NCBI GenBank assembly: GCA_002779235.1
Contig: PEXD01000048.1
Span: 1 to 16,157, forward strand
Reading direction: 5' to 3'
Origin: Candidatus Woesearchaeota archaeon CG07_land_8_20_14_0_80_44_23
GTDB taxonomy: Archaea; Nanobdellota; Nanobdellia; Woesearchaeales; 0-14-0-80-44-23
Length of the DNA: 16,157 nt
Part shown: piece after piece, positions 5,494 through 12,453 of the stretch
How the letters are laid out: each line of letters begins with the position of its first letter
Numbering within the stretch: position 1 is the stretch's first letter
Notes under the pieces: model-generated
What the model was told of the DNA's origin: nothing
Seen by the model: only the letters and a program-made list of their open reading frames with translations
Database searches by the model: none
Translations under genes and position numbers: made by a program

Positions 5494-6162
5494 TTGATAT
5501 CAAACTTTGATGACGCAAACAGATTATTTGAAGAGATAGATAATAATATCTTTGAAAAGGTTGAATTCTATATTATGGGAGGAGCAATGCTTTTGTATCA
5601 TGGAATAAAAGAAGCAACAAAAGATGTTGATATCATAGTAAATTCTCAGAAAGAATTCATATTACTCCAAAACACGCTAAAGAAACTCAAGTTCACAACA
5701 AAAGTGCCGACATTTGAATACAAAAAATTCGATCTGAGCCAGATATTTATAAGAGAAGACTTCAGGATTGACTTATTCCATAAAGTAGTTTGCAAAGGAT
5801 TTCAATTATCTGATGCTATGAAAAAAAGAGCTCTGAAAATAAAAGAGTTCAAGCATCTTACTGTCTTACTCTGCTCACATGAAGACGTATTCCTATTCAA
5901 AACATTTACAGAAAGGCCGGGAGACATAACTGATTGCCTTGCTCTAGCCAGAAAACAAAAGTCATTGGACTGGCCTGCTATTCTGGAAGAAGTTCAGAAT
6001 CAAATTAAAATCTCAGGCAATAAAATTTGGATTACTTGGGTAGGTGAAAGGCTCGATATTCTTGAAGAGAATGGCCTTGAGATACCAATAATGAATGATA
6101 TTGATAAGCTAAGAGAAGAATATTTCAATGATTACGAGAAAAAACATCCTTCTAAAAAGTAA
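5494..6162 (+). CDS. AbiEii/DUF6036-like nucleotidyltransferase
   Basis: A 222-aa protein using TTG as start, chosen because AGGAG (5481-5485) lies 8 nt upstream and the next in-frame Met (28) falls inside the first motif. FYIMGGAMLLYHG (GG at 29-30), TKDVDIIV (D44, D46) and FRIDLFHK (D93) give the complete nucleotidyltransferase signature with all three metal-binding acids, unlike the enzymes of the two modules upstream. LLCSHEDVFLFKTFTERPGDITDC is the helical region typical of AbiEii/DUF6036-type proteins. Likely role: the enzyme (toxin-like) partner of the HTH protein at 4592, transferring nucleotides to RNA or protein; the target is unknown. It converges with the leftward epimerase across a 56-bp gap. 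Confidence 0.72.
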   Translation: MISNFDDANRLFEEIDNNIFEKVEFYIMGGAMLLYHGIKEATKDVDIIVNSQKEFILLQNTLKKLKFTTKVPTFEYKKFDLSQIFIREDFRIDLFHKVVCKGFQLSDAMKKRALKIKEFKHLTVLLCSHEDVFLFKTFTERPGDITDCLALARKQKSLDWPAILEEVQNQIKISGNKIWITWVGERLDILEENGLEIPIMNDIDKLREEYFNDYEKKHPSKK

Positions 6163-6218
6163 ATTAGTAGTAACTATAAATAATTACAAAGGAAAACTCA
6201 AAGCTGCTCTAGAAGTGA

Positions 6219-7226
6219 TTACTGCATCCTCTTTGTCCAGACCTCAGGCGCCTTCTTGGTTATCTCAAGATTCTTCCAATACCTGAATTTTTGGGGACCC
6301 TGCTTTTTTACCCATTCTGCCATGTTATGAATTCCAACTTTAAGCGGGGTTGTGGTCTTGTAGTCAAGTATCCTTCTTGCCTTTTCAGATGAGCAGTATG
6401 AATGCTTAACCTCAGAAGGCCTTGGAGGCGCATATATCGGCTTCAAATCTGTCCTTGCCATCTCCTCAAGCACGATTCTTGCAACCTCATTGAGGGTTAC
6501 AACCTCCTCTGAGCCGATGTTTATCCTCTCTCCGAATGCCTCCCGGGCAAAGCCCGCCTTGGCAATGTAGGGAGTGCAGTCCCTCACATAGGTGAATGCC
6601 CTGGTCTGTGTGCCGTCCCCGAAGATTATGGGCGGCTTTCCAGCAGCAACCCTGTTCATGAATATTGCGATTGCGTTCCTGTATGGGTCCTGAAGATTCT
6701 GCCTCTCACCATAGACATTGTGCGGTATCAGTATTGAATAGTTTAGCCCGAAAACATCATGGTAGATTGGAAGAATCTGCTCAATTGCAGCTTTGCCCAC
6801 TGCATAAGGGTCCTTTGGATTGTAATGCTGTTCCTCCCTCATCGGCATCTTTTCCTGCCTGCCATAAACGCTCATCGAGCTTGTGTGCACAAACATCTTT
6901 ACACCAGAGTTTATTGCAGCCTCAATAAGCTGGAGAAATCCAATGTAGTTTGACTTTGCATTGTAGACAGGGCAGAAAATGCTCTGCCCCTCTGCTGCGT
7001 GGGCTGCAAGATGATAAACCATGTCAACTCCAGAAACCGCCTTTCTGCATACCTTCGCGTCCTGAAGGTCTCCCCTTATGAAATGCGCATTCCTGTTTAC
7101 ATTGGAGAGGGAGCCGCCTGAGAGATTGTCAACAACCGTAACATCATGCCCCTCCCTTATCAGCTGGTCCACAAGGTGGGAGCCCATGAACCCTGCGCCG
7201 CCTGTAACGAGTATGCTGTGCTTCAT
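6219..7226 (-). CDS. NAD-dependent epimerase/dehydratase (extended SDR)
   Basis: A 335-aa extended SDR enzyme. Motifs from ATG 7226: TGGAGFMGSH (8-17), acidic D33, LAAHAAEG (73-80), HTSSMSVYG (114-122), YAVGK (Y141, K145), NVYGERQ (170-176) and GDGTQTRAFTYV (203-214). The frame extends six codons upstream (MWRRSE), but ATG 7226 gives the standard family start, lies 1 nt after the stop of the upstream glycosyltransferase and is preceded by GGAGAAG. Likely function: UDP-sugar 4-epimerase or a related nucleotide-sugar enzyme feeding the glycosyltransferase it is co-transcribed with. The C-terminal tail (YWKNLEITKKAPEVWTKRMQ) extends past the core domain. Confidence 0.88.
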   Translation of the reverse strand: MKHSILVTGGAGFMGSHLVDQLIREGHDVTVVDNLSGGSLSNVNRNAHFIRGDLQDAKVCRKAVSGVDMVYHLAAHAAEGQSIFCPVYNAKSNYIGFLQLIEAAINSGVKMFVHTSSMSVYGRQEKMPMREEQHYNPKDPYAVGKAAIEQILPIYHDVFGLNYSILIPHNVYGERQNLQDPYRNAIAIFMNRVAAGKPPIIFGDGTQTRAFTYVRDCTPYIAKAGFAREAFGERINIGSEEVVTLNEVARIVLEEMARTDLKPIYAPPRPSEVKHSYCSSEKARRILDYKTTTPLKVGIHNMAEWVKKQGPQKFRYWKNLEITKKAPEVWTKRMQ

Positions 7227-7227
7227 C

Positions 7228-8304
7228 TCACTTCTTCTCCACAAGCATTATGCTCAGGAAGAACCCTGAGAACACTGTCTGTATTCCAAGTATGAGGAAT
7301 GTGAGGGCTGCGATGGGAAAGCTTTTTGCATTTATCCTGACTGCCCAGAGCCCAAGAATTAATGCTGACAAGAATATTGTGCCGCCCAGCAGTATGGTTC
7401 TCTCCAAAGGAAAGTGCCTTGCTGTGAAATCTATAATTGGGTCATGAGGAGTGAAGCCGCTTATTATCGCATATGTCTTTGCATAGAGCCCTATGTTTAT
7501 TATCTGGTAGCCGAGTATTGAAAGCAGGGAGCCCAGCACTCCAGAAGAAGATGCGCCTGCAAGGTATGAAACCAGCAGGAAGAGCCCTATTAAAAATATT
7601 ATTGCCCCAGGTATGATGAATAAATAGGTGGGGCTGTACATCAGCATGAAGCGGAGATGGCGCCAGCCGTCTGAAATTGGCCTGAGCTTTGACTCTGCCT
7701 TTCTTGGGTAGTATTTTATCGGAACCTCTGAAATGCGCATGCCCTTCTTTATTGCGTTTATCAGCATCTCTGAAGCGAACTCCATGCCAGTTGTTCTAAA
7801 AGTGAGCTTTTCAATTGTCTTTTTCCTGAATGCGCGGAACCCTGTCTGGGGGTCTGAGATGTGCGAATTGAAAAAGAGGTTCAGGATTCCTGAAAGCACT
7901 GGATTTCCAATATAACGCCTTATAAAAGGCATTGCGCCCTTTTTTATCTCACCCTTCATCCTTGAGCCGAGCACTATGTCTGAATTGCTGAGCTTTGAGA
8001 CAAGCTTTGGAAACTCTGAGAAGTCATAAGTGCCGTCTGCATCTGCCATCACGATTATCTCGCCTTTTGCAGCGGAAAATCCTGCAAGCAGCGCAGAGCC
8101 ATAGCCGACCCTTTTCTCGCGCACAACTTTTGCGCTGAGTTTTCGCGCAATTGAGGCAGAGCTGTCAGAGGAGCTGTTGTCCACGACTATTATTTCATAA
8201 GAGTATTTGGAGGCAGTTTTTTTTATTGTATTAATGCATTCCGCAATTGTCTCTTCCTCATCCCTGCACGGAAGCACAAAAGAAAGCATTTTTTTAGTTG
8301 GCAT
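7228..8304 (-). CDS. Polyprenyl-phosphate glycosyltransferase (GT2, DPM1/GtrB-like) with four C-terminal TM helices
   Basis: A 358-aa protein. The GT-A domain spans residues 5-220: FVLPCRDEEETI (9-20), EIIVVDNSSSDSS (37-49), VMADADGTYDF (85-95, DAD at 88-90), DPQTGFRAFR (151-160) and a KLRPISDGWRHL segment (206-217) before the membrane part, all typical of dolichyl/polyprenyl-phosphate mannose or glucose synthases. Four hydrophobic stretches follow (about 226-248, 258-283, 302-323, 330-354), as in archaeal AglD- and GtrB-type enzymes. It would load a sugar from a nucleotide donor onto a polyprenyl phosphate at the cytoplasmic face. It heads a leftward operon with the epimerase and diverges from the sugar dehydrogenase gene. 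Confidence 0.87.
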   Translation of the reverse strand: MPTKKMLSFVLPCRDEEETIAECINTIKKTASKYSYEIIVVDNSSSDSSASIARKLSAKVVREKRVGYGSALLAGFSAAKGEIIVMADADGTYDFSEFPKLVSKLSNSDIVLGSRMKGEIKKGAMPFIRRYIGNPVLSGILNLFFNSHISDPQTGFRAFRKKTIEKLTFRTTGMEFASEMLINAIKKGMRISEVPIKYYPRKAESKLRPISDGWRHLRFMLMYSPTYLFIIPGAIIFLIGLFLLVSYLAGASSSGVLGSLLSILGYQIINIGLYAKTYAIISGFTPHDPIIDFTARHFPLERTILLGGTIFLSALILGLWAVRINAKSFPIAALTFLILGIQTVFSGFFLSIMLVEKK

Positions 8305-8326
8305 TAAAAAAAGGGAGGCGGTATTA

Positions 8327-8335
8327 TTATAAAAA
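8327..8335 (-). promoter_or_regulatory. TATA box for the leftward glycosyltransferase operon
   Basis: TTTTTATAA on the minus strand is centred about 27 bp before ATG 8304, consistent with a leaderless transcript. It forms one half of a divergent promoter region. Confidence 0.5.
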
Positions 8336-8384
8336 GTTATCTGAGAAGAAAATCAGGAGGTATGATAAGGTAGCATAAAGCCAA

Positions 8385-8395
8385 GATATTAAAAC
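8385..8395 (+). promoter_or_regulatory. TATA box for the sugar dehydrogenase gene
   Basis: GATATTAAAAC, after a BRE-like GCCAA, is centred about 29 bp before ATG 8419. This is the rightward half of the divergent region 8305-8418. Confidence 0.45.
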
Positions 8396-8418
8396 AAAAA
8401 AGGGAAAGATAGCTGTAA

Positions 8419-9696
8419 ATGCAAAAGATTTCTATAATAGGCGCCGGCTATGTGGGGCTTGTAACTGCAGCGAGCTTTGCATCCCTTGGCTTTTCTGTAG
8501 TGTGCGCTGACATCGATAGGAAAAAGGTTGAGAAGATAAACAGGAAAGAGCCCCCAATATATGAGGAAAACCTGCAGGAGCTCCTCAAAAAGTTAGTTCC
8601 AAAAAATCTTTCTGCAACAACAAAACTGAAATCCGCTGTTCTTGGAAGCGGGGCAACATTCATATGCGTGGGAACGCCTTCCCAGGGAAACGGCATGATT
8701 TATCTTGAGGCAGTACGGAACGCCTCAAGGGAGCTGGGGCTTGCCTTGAAGGAAAAAAAGACAGGGCATCTAATAATAGTCAAAAGCACTGTAGTGCCTG
8801 AGACAACTGAAAATGTCATAATACCTGAAATAGAAAAGTTTTCTGAAAAAAGATTTGGGAGGGACTTTGGAGTTGTGGTAAATCCGGAATTTCTGAGGGA
8901 GGGCACTGCACTAGCCGACTTCCTGAGCCCTGACAGGATTGTGCTTGGAAGCACTGATGCAAGGTCAATCAGGGCAGCAAGGAATCTCTATTCCTGGGCA
9001 GAGTGCCCCATAGTTGAGTGCAGCTTCCGGGAAGCAGAGATGGCAAAGTATGCGAGCAATGCATTCCTCGCAACAAAGATTTCCTTCATAAACGATATTG
9101 GAAACATCTGCAAAAAGCTTTCAATAGACACCAACAAAATTGCTTATATAATGGGGCTTGACTCCAGAATAGGAAAAAACTTCCTTAAGGCAGGAATAGG
9201 ATTTGGGGGAAGCTGCCTGCCAAAAGACCTTAGGGCAATAATCCAAAAAGCAGAAGAGAAAGATTATAGTCCTGAGCTTCTCTCATCTGTGCTTGAAGTA
9301 AACATGAAACAGCCGTCAAAATTAATTGAGATGCTTGACAGCAGGGGAATGCTCAGCAGGAAAATGAGGGTGGGAATTCTCGGGCTCACATTCAAGGCAA
9401 ATACAGATGACATAAGGGAGAGCCCTAGCTTGGAGGTTATAAGGCTGCTAACGCTAAGGGGAGTTCAAATCTGCGCATATGACCCGAAAGGCATGGACGC
9501 AGCAAAAAGGATATTCCCAAAAATAAGATACAAGCGAAGCGCCCAGCAGGTTGCAGACAAGAGCGATGTAATCCTTATACTCACAGAGTGGGCTGAGTTC
9601 AAAAAAGTTAATTTCAGGGGAAAGCAGGTAATAGACGGGAAGAACCTCTTTGGCGAGGGGGAAAGGCCAGGAAATTATGAGGGGTTGTGCTGGTAA
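8419..9696 (+). CDS. ugd: UDP-glucose/GDP-mannose 6-dehydrogenase family protein, probably UDP-glucose dehydrogenase
   Basis: A 425-aa protein of standard length for the family. It shows the Rossmann motif IGAGYVG (7-13) with acidic D31, VGTP (84-87), KSTVVPET (122-129), NPEFLREGTA (155-164), EMAKYASNAFLATK (207-220, with Lys210 and Asn214), the catalytic-Cys motif GFGGSCLPKD (261-270, Cys266) and FKANTDDIRESPS. The reaction is a two-step NAD-dependent oxidation of the C6 alcohol to a uronate. GalU nearby favours UDP-glucose as substrate, giving UDP-glucuronate for glycan synthesis; GDP-mannose dehydrogenase is the main alternative because SCLPKD also occurs there. It is transcribed from its own leaderless-type promoter. 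Confidence 0.85.
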   Translation: MQKISIIGAGYVGLVTAASFASLGFSVVCADIDRKKVEKINRKEPPIYEENLQELLKKLVPKNLSATTKLKSAVLGSGATFICVGTPSQGNGMIYLEAVRNASRELGLALKEKKTGHLIIVKSTVVPETTENVIIPEIEKFSEKRFGRDFGVVVNPEFLREGTALADFLSPDRIVLGSTDARSIRAARNLYSWAECPIVECSFREAEMAKYASNAFLATKISFINDIGNICKKLSIDTNKIAYIMGLDSRIGKNFLKAGIGFGGSCLPKDLRAIIQKAEEKDYSPELLSSVLEVNMKQPSKLIEMLDSRGMLSRKMRVGILGLTFKANTDDIRESPSLEVIRLLTLRGVQICAYDPKGMDAAKRIFPKIRYKRSAQQVADKSDVILILTEWAEFKKVNFRGKQVIDGKNLFGEGERPGNYEGLCW

Positions 9697-9698
9697 GG

Positions 9699-9709
9699 TT
9701 TTTATATTG
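9699..9709 (+). promoter_or_regulatory. TATA box for the HAD-galU operon
   Basis: TTTTTATATTG, after GTAAGG, overlaps the end of the dehydrogenase gene and is centred 26 bp before ATG 9730. Confidence 0.5.
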
Positions 9710-9729
9710 AATTGAACAATTTCTAAAAA

Positions 9730-10377
9730 ATGAAAAAGAGAAAGGCAATAGGGTTTGACTTTGACGGGGTTCTTGTTGATTCTCCAATGAAGAAAAAGAG
9801 GATTTTTGAGGATTTAATGGAGAAGGAATTTGGAATTCCAAAAGCAAAATCAAGGCAGGCGTTCCTGAGGGGCGACGGGCTCTCAAGAAAGAAGCGGTTT
9901 GAGATTTGCCTGGGGCATGCTCTTTCAGAAAAAGATGCCGAGAAGCTTTCCTTAAAATATCAGAATATGATAAGAAAAGAGAAATTTAACCTTATCCCGG
10001 GCACAGAAGCTGCACTTAAGAAGGCAAAAAAGGATTTCATAATCTTCAGCGCATCAGGCGTTCCCACAAAATACTTGAGAGAAGCCCTTAGGAAGGCTGG
10101 GGTGTTTTCATATTTTGACAGCTGCCTGGGAGGGGAAAAAAAGGAGATTATCAAAAGAGAAATTAAAAGATTCAAACTTGAGGCGTCTGATGTTTTCATC
10201 GTCGGAGACGCCATAAACGACATGAAAGTTGCCCGCTCCCTCAAAGCGCATGCAATTGGCGTCTATCGCAACATTAACCACAGAAGAAAACTGATTGGGG
10301 CAGGCGCAGAAAAAACGATTCCAAACCTGAAAAACCTTATAAAGGCAATAAACAGAATTTCTATAAAGAGGCAGTAA
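9730..10377 (+). CDS. HAD-superfamily hydrolase (phosphatase)
   Basis: A 215-aa protein with all four HAD motifs: GFDFDGVLVDS (nucleophile D10, general acid D12), FSASG (106-110), Lys137/138 in the GGEKKE segment, and VGDAINDM (158-165). A helical cap lies between residues 16 and 90. This is the phosphoglycolate-phosphatase/beta-phosphoglucomutase-like subgroup, which acts on small sugar phosphates or related molecules; the substrate is not readable. It ends 2 nt before galU, so the two share a transcript, which hints at work on a hexose phosphate or a lipid-carrier intermediate of the same pathway (inference). Confidence 0.83.
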   Translation: MKKRKAIGFDFDGVLVDSPMKKKRIFEDLMEKEFGIPKAKSRQAFLRGDGLSRKKRFEICLGHALSEKDAEKLSLKYQNMIRKEKFNLIPGTEAALKKAKKDFIIFSASGVPTKYLREALRKAGVFSYFDSCLGGEKKEIIKREIKRFKLEASDVFIVGDAINDMKVARSLKAHAIGVYRNINHRRKLIGAGAEKTIPNLKNLIKAINRISIKRQ

Positions 10378-10379
10378 AT

Positions 10380-11246
10380 ATGCAGCAGAAGATAACAAAG
10401 GCGGTGATTCCCGCAGCAGGGCTGGGCACAAGGTTCCTGCCTGCCACAAAGGCGATGCCCAAGGAGATGATGCCGATTGTCGACAAGCCCGCAATACAAT
10501 ACATCATAGAAGAGGCAGTGGCATCTGGCATAACAGACATTCTCATAATAACGGGCAGGGGAAAGAGAGCAATTGAGGACCATTTTGACAGGAGTTATGA
10601 ACTTGAGGCAGAACTGCAGAAAAAGGGAAATGCTGATATAATCAGGGAGCTCAACAGGATAAGCAGCCTGGCAAGCATACACTACATAAGGCAGGGAAAG
10701 CCGCTCGGGCTTGGGCATGCCATACTGAAGGCAAGGGAGCACGTAGGAAACGAGCCATTTGCTGTTTTTCTCGGCGACGACCTTGTAAAGTCAGAGGAGC
10801 CCTGCATGAAGAAAATGATGGAAATCTTCAGCAGAACTGGCTTCCCGGTTGTTGCTGTTTCGCCTGTTGAGAAAAGCGAGATTCCGAAATATGGGATAGT
10901 GAAGGCAAGGCAGGAAGGCAGCGAGCTCATCATAGAAGATATGGTTGAAAAGCCGGCTGCTGAAAAGGCGCCCTCAAACCTTGCCATACTCGGAAGGTAC
11001 ATACTCACACCTGACATCTTTGGAATCCTTGAAAAGACAAAGCCAGGAGCAAACGGCGAGATAAACCTCACTGACGCTCTGAGGACTCTGGGAAGGAAGA
11101 AAAAAATCTACGGCTACAGGGTAGAGGGCAAGTGGATGACTGTCGGCGACAGAATGTCCTACCTGAAGACAGTGGTTGAGTATGCCCTTGACAGGAAGGA
11201 TGTGGGCCCCGAATTTCTCTCCTATCTTAGGCAAAGGATAAAGTAG
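10380..11246 (+). CDS. galU: UTP-glucose-1-phosphate uridylyltransferase
   Basis: A 288-aa protein with the full GalU pattern: KAVIPAAGLGTRFLPATKAM (7-26) then PKEMMPIVDKP, DHFDRSYELEAEL (67-79), RQGKPLGLGHAI (104-115), FLGDDL (130-135), EKPAAEKAPSNLAILGRYIL and GANGEINLTDA. Length is that of bacterial and archaeal GalU. It makes UDP-glucose from UTP and glucose 1-phosphate in the cytoplasm, feeding the dehydrogenase at 8419 and the epimerases at 3201 and 6219. It is translated 2 nt after the HAD gene. The sequence shows no oddities. Confidence 0.93.
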   Translation: MQQKITKAVIPAAGLGTRFLPATKAMPKEMMPIVDKPAIQYIIEEAVASGITDILIITGRGKRAIEDHFDRSYELEAELQKKGNADIIRELNRISSLASIHYIRQGKPLGLGHAILKAREHVGNEPFAVFLGDDLVKSEEPCMKKMMEIFSRTGFPVVAVSPVEKSEIPKYGIVKARQEGSELIIEDMVEKPAAEKAPSNLAILGRYILTPDIFGILEKTKPGANGEINLTDALRTLGRKKKIYGYRVEGKWMTVGDRMSYLKTVVEYALDRKDVGPEFLSYLRQRIK

Positions 11247-11260
11247 GATATTGGTAGGAT

Positions 11261-11269
11261 TTTTAAATA
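11261..11269 (+). promoter_or_regulatory. TATA box that fixes the start of the RHH-nucleotidyltransferase gene
   Basis: TTTTAAATA is centred 25 bp before ATG 11290. The open frame extends upstream to a TTG at 11251, but that lies upstream of the TATA box, so ATG 11290 is the likely leaderless start. Confidence 0.55.
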
Positions 11270-11289
11270 AAAGCGTTTTCTGCCTGCTC

Positions 11290-12084
11290 ATGAAGAAAAA
11301 AATCTCCATAACAATTGACTCGCACCTTCTCAGGGAGATAGATTCATCAGTGGACAACATCTACATAAGGAACAGGAGCCAGGCAATAGAGTTCCTTGCG
11401 AAAAACGCCCTTGGGGAGAGAAAAACAGCTGTGATACTCTCGGGCGGAGCTGAGGAATCGCTTAAAATTGGGAAGGATTTCAGGCCAACCGCCCGAATAG
11501 GGAAGAAAACTGTCATAGAGCTCGCTGTTGAAAAGCTGAGGGCTTCTGGATTCAGGAACATTTTCATAATTGCAAGGCAGCATGCCCTTACTGCTATGTT
11601 CAACATCCTGAAGGACGGCTCGGGATACGGAGTGAAGGTTGATTACATCGAAGAAAAGGAGTCGTCGGGAACAGCTGACTCCCTGCGGCTCGCAAGGGGG
11701 AAGATAGAAAAAACATTCCTTGTGGTTTACTCTGACATTGTTTTCAGCAGGGCAAACATAGATGAGATATGGAATTCGCACATAAAGGGCAGCTCAATCT
11801 CAACCCTTATGCTCACAAGCTCAAATGAGCCGAGCGAGAAGGGTGCAGTCACAATGGAGGGCAGCCGCATAATAGAGTTCTCCCAGAAGCCAGCAGAGAC
11901 AGAGACAAACCTTGTTTTCTCCCCGATATTCGCCTGCGAGCCAGAGCTGCTTGAGTGCAGGGGCGCGAGTTTGGAAAAGGACATATTTCCAAGATTGGCT
12001 GAGAAAGGGCTGCTTTCAGGATATATCAGCGCCCAGAAGGAAAGGCACATACATTCTGAAGAGGACCTGAAGAGTTCAAACTAA
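11290..12084 (+). CDS. RHH DNA-binding domain fused to a sugar nucleotidyltransferase-like domain
   Basis: A 264-aa protein from ATG 11290. Residues 3-41 are a ribbon-helix-helix (CopG/Arc-like) unit: KISITIDSHLLREIDSSV followed by RNRSQAIEFLAKNAL. From residue 45 a nucleotide-sugar pyrophosphorylase-like fold follows: AVILSGGAEES (47-57), IGKKTVIELAVEKLRASG (70-87), IFIIARQHA, EEKESSGTADSL (121-132) and VVYSDIVFS (145-153). The usual GGxGTRL loop and PKPLLP stretch are not recognisable, and the usual GD acid pair reads SD. It may therefore bind a nucleotide sugar without making one, acting as a sensor-regulator of the glycan genes (inference), or be a divergent enzyme. It lies just after galU but has its own TATA box. 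Confidence 0.75.
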   Translation: MKKKISITIDSHLLREIDSSVDNIYIRNRSQAIEFLAKNALGERKTAVILSGGAEESLKIGKDFRPTARIGKKTVIELAVEKLRASGFRNIFIIARQHALTAMFNILKDGSGYGVKVDYIEEKESSGTADSLRLARGKIEKTFLVVYSDIVFSRANIDEIWNSHIKGSSISTLMLTSSNEPSEKGAVTMEGSRIIEFSQKPAETETNLVFSPIFACEPELLECRGASLEKDIFPRLAEKGLLSGYISAQKERHIHSEEDLKSSN

Positions 12085-12109
12085 AAAATCAAATAACCAT
12101 AGAAAAAAA
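12083..12109 (-). terminator. Oligo-T terminator of the 5S rRNA gene
   Basis: Reading leftward, the RNA 3' end is followed at once by seven T (12109-12103) and, 14 nt later, six T (12088-12083). Archaeal RNA polymerase terminates on such runs without a hairpin. The rightward gene ends at 12084, so the units converge here. Confidence 0.55.
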
Positions 12110-12111
12110 GG

Positions 12112-12224
12112 GTGACGGCTTTCTGCATTTCCCGCTCGCGAGAGCAGTACAGGGCAGAACGTGGGCCTGCTTGACTTCCGAGTTCGGGATGGGATCGGGT
12201 AGGACCAGGTCGCTATGGCCGTCT
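12112..12224 (-). rRNA. rrf: 5S ribosomal RNA
   Basis: The minus strand reads GACGGCCATAGCG, then ACCCGATCCCATCCCGAAC and TCGGAAGTCAAGC, then GTACTGC and GCGGGAA: the universal 5S landmarks in order. The ends GACGGC (12223-12218) and GCCGTC (12119-12114) pair perfectly as helix I. Exact ends are uncertain by a few bases. The gene stands alone, with its own TATA box and no 16S, 23S or tRNA in the window, as in several archaea with dispersed rRNA genes. Confidence 0.93.
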
Positions 12225-12245
12225 GAAGATTCAGGAAATGGAAGT

Positions 12246-12257
12246 TATATTTAAAGG
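12246..12257 (-). promoter_or_regulatory. 5S rRNA promoter
   Basis: CCTTTAAATATA on the minus strand combines a BRE-like start with a TATA box centred about 27 bp before the 5S 5' end. The flanking sequence upstream (AAAGAAA) is purine-rich. Confidence 0.6.
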
Positions 12258-12280
12258 TTTCTTTGCTGGAAATGCGCAAA

Positions 12281-12296
12281 ATATTTCTAGAAATAT
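12281..12296. repeat. 16-bp perfect palindrome
   Basis: ATATTTCTAGAAATAT reads the same on both strands. It lies 25 bp upstream of the 5S TATA box in the divergent gap 12225-12453 and could be a regulator site. That gap otherwise holds only the two promoters. Confidence 0.5.
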
Positions 12297-12387
12297 ATCG
12301 ACGAGAGTGGGGTGAAATTAAAGAAAAACAAGATTGAATAAGAGAAAAGAAGATTCAAGGGCATCTAACTCTCACTTTTTTGAAAAA

Positions 12388-12398
12388 CTTTATATAAG
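12388..12398 (+). promoter_or_regulatory. TATA box for the hypothetical gene at 12454
   Basis: CTTTATATAAG, after TGAAAAA, predicts transcription from about 12419. That leaves a leader of about 35 nt before ATG 12454, longer than for the other genes here. An in-frame GTG at 12415 is a less likely start. Confidence 0.45.
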
Positions 12399-12453
12399 AC
12401 ACATAAGACACCTAGTGCCTAAAAATCAAAATTTTTGGTTTGCAGTGATTTTG

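Noticed and set aside
6163..6218. Possible tRNA or small RNA between the converging genes
   Set aside because: Only 56 bp, with no cloverleaf, no GTTC/TPsiC-like segment and no hairpin of note.
10108..10742. Minus-strand frames of 128-159 codons across the HAD/galU junction
   Set aside because: Both plus-strand genes carry full family motifs here; the minus frames are cysteine-rich nonsense.
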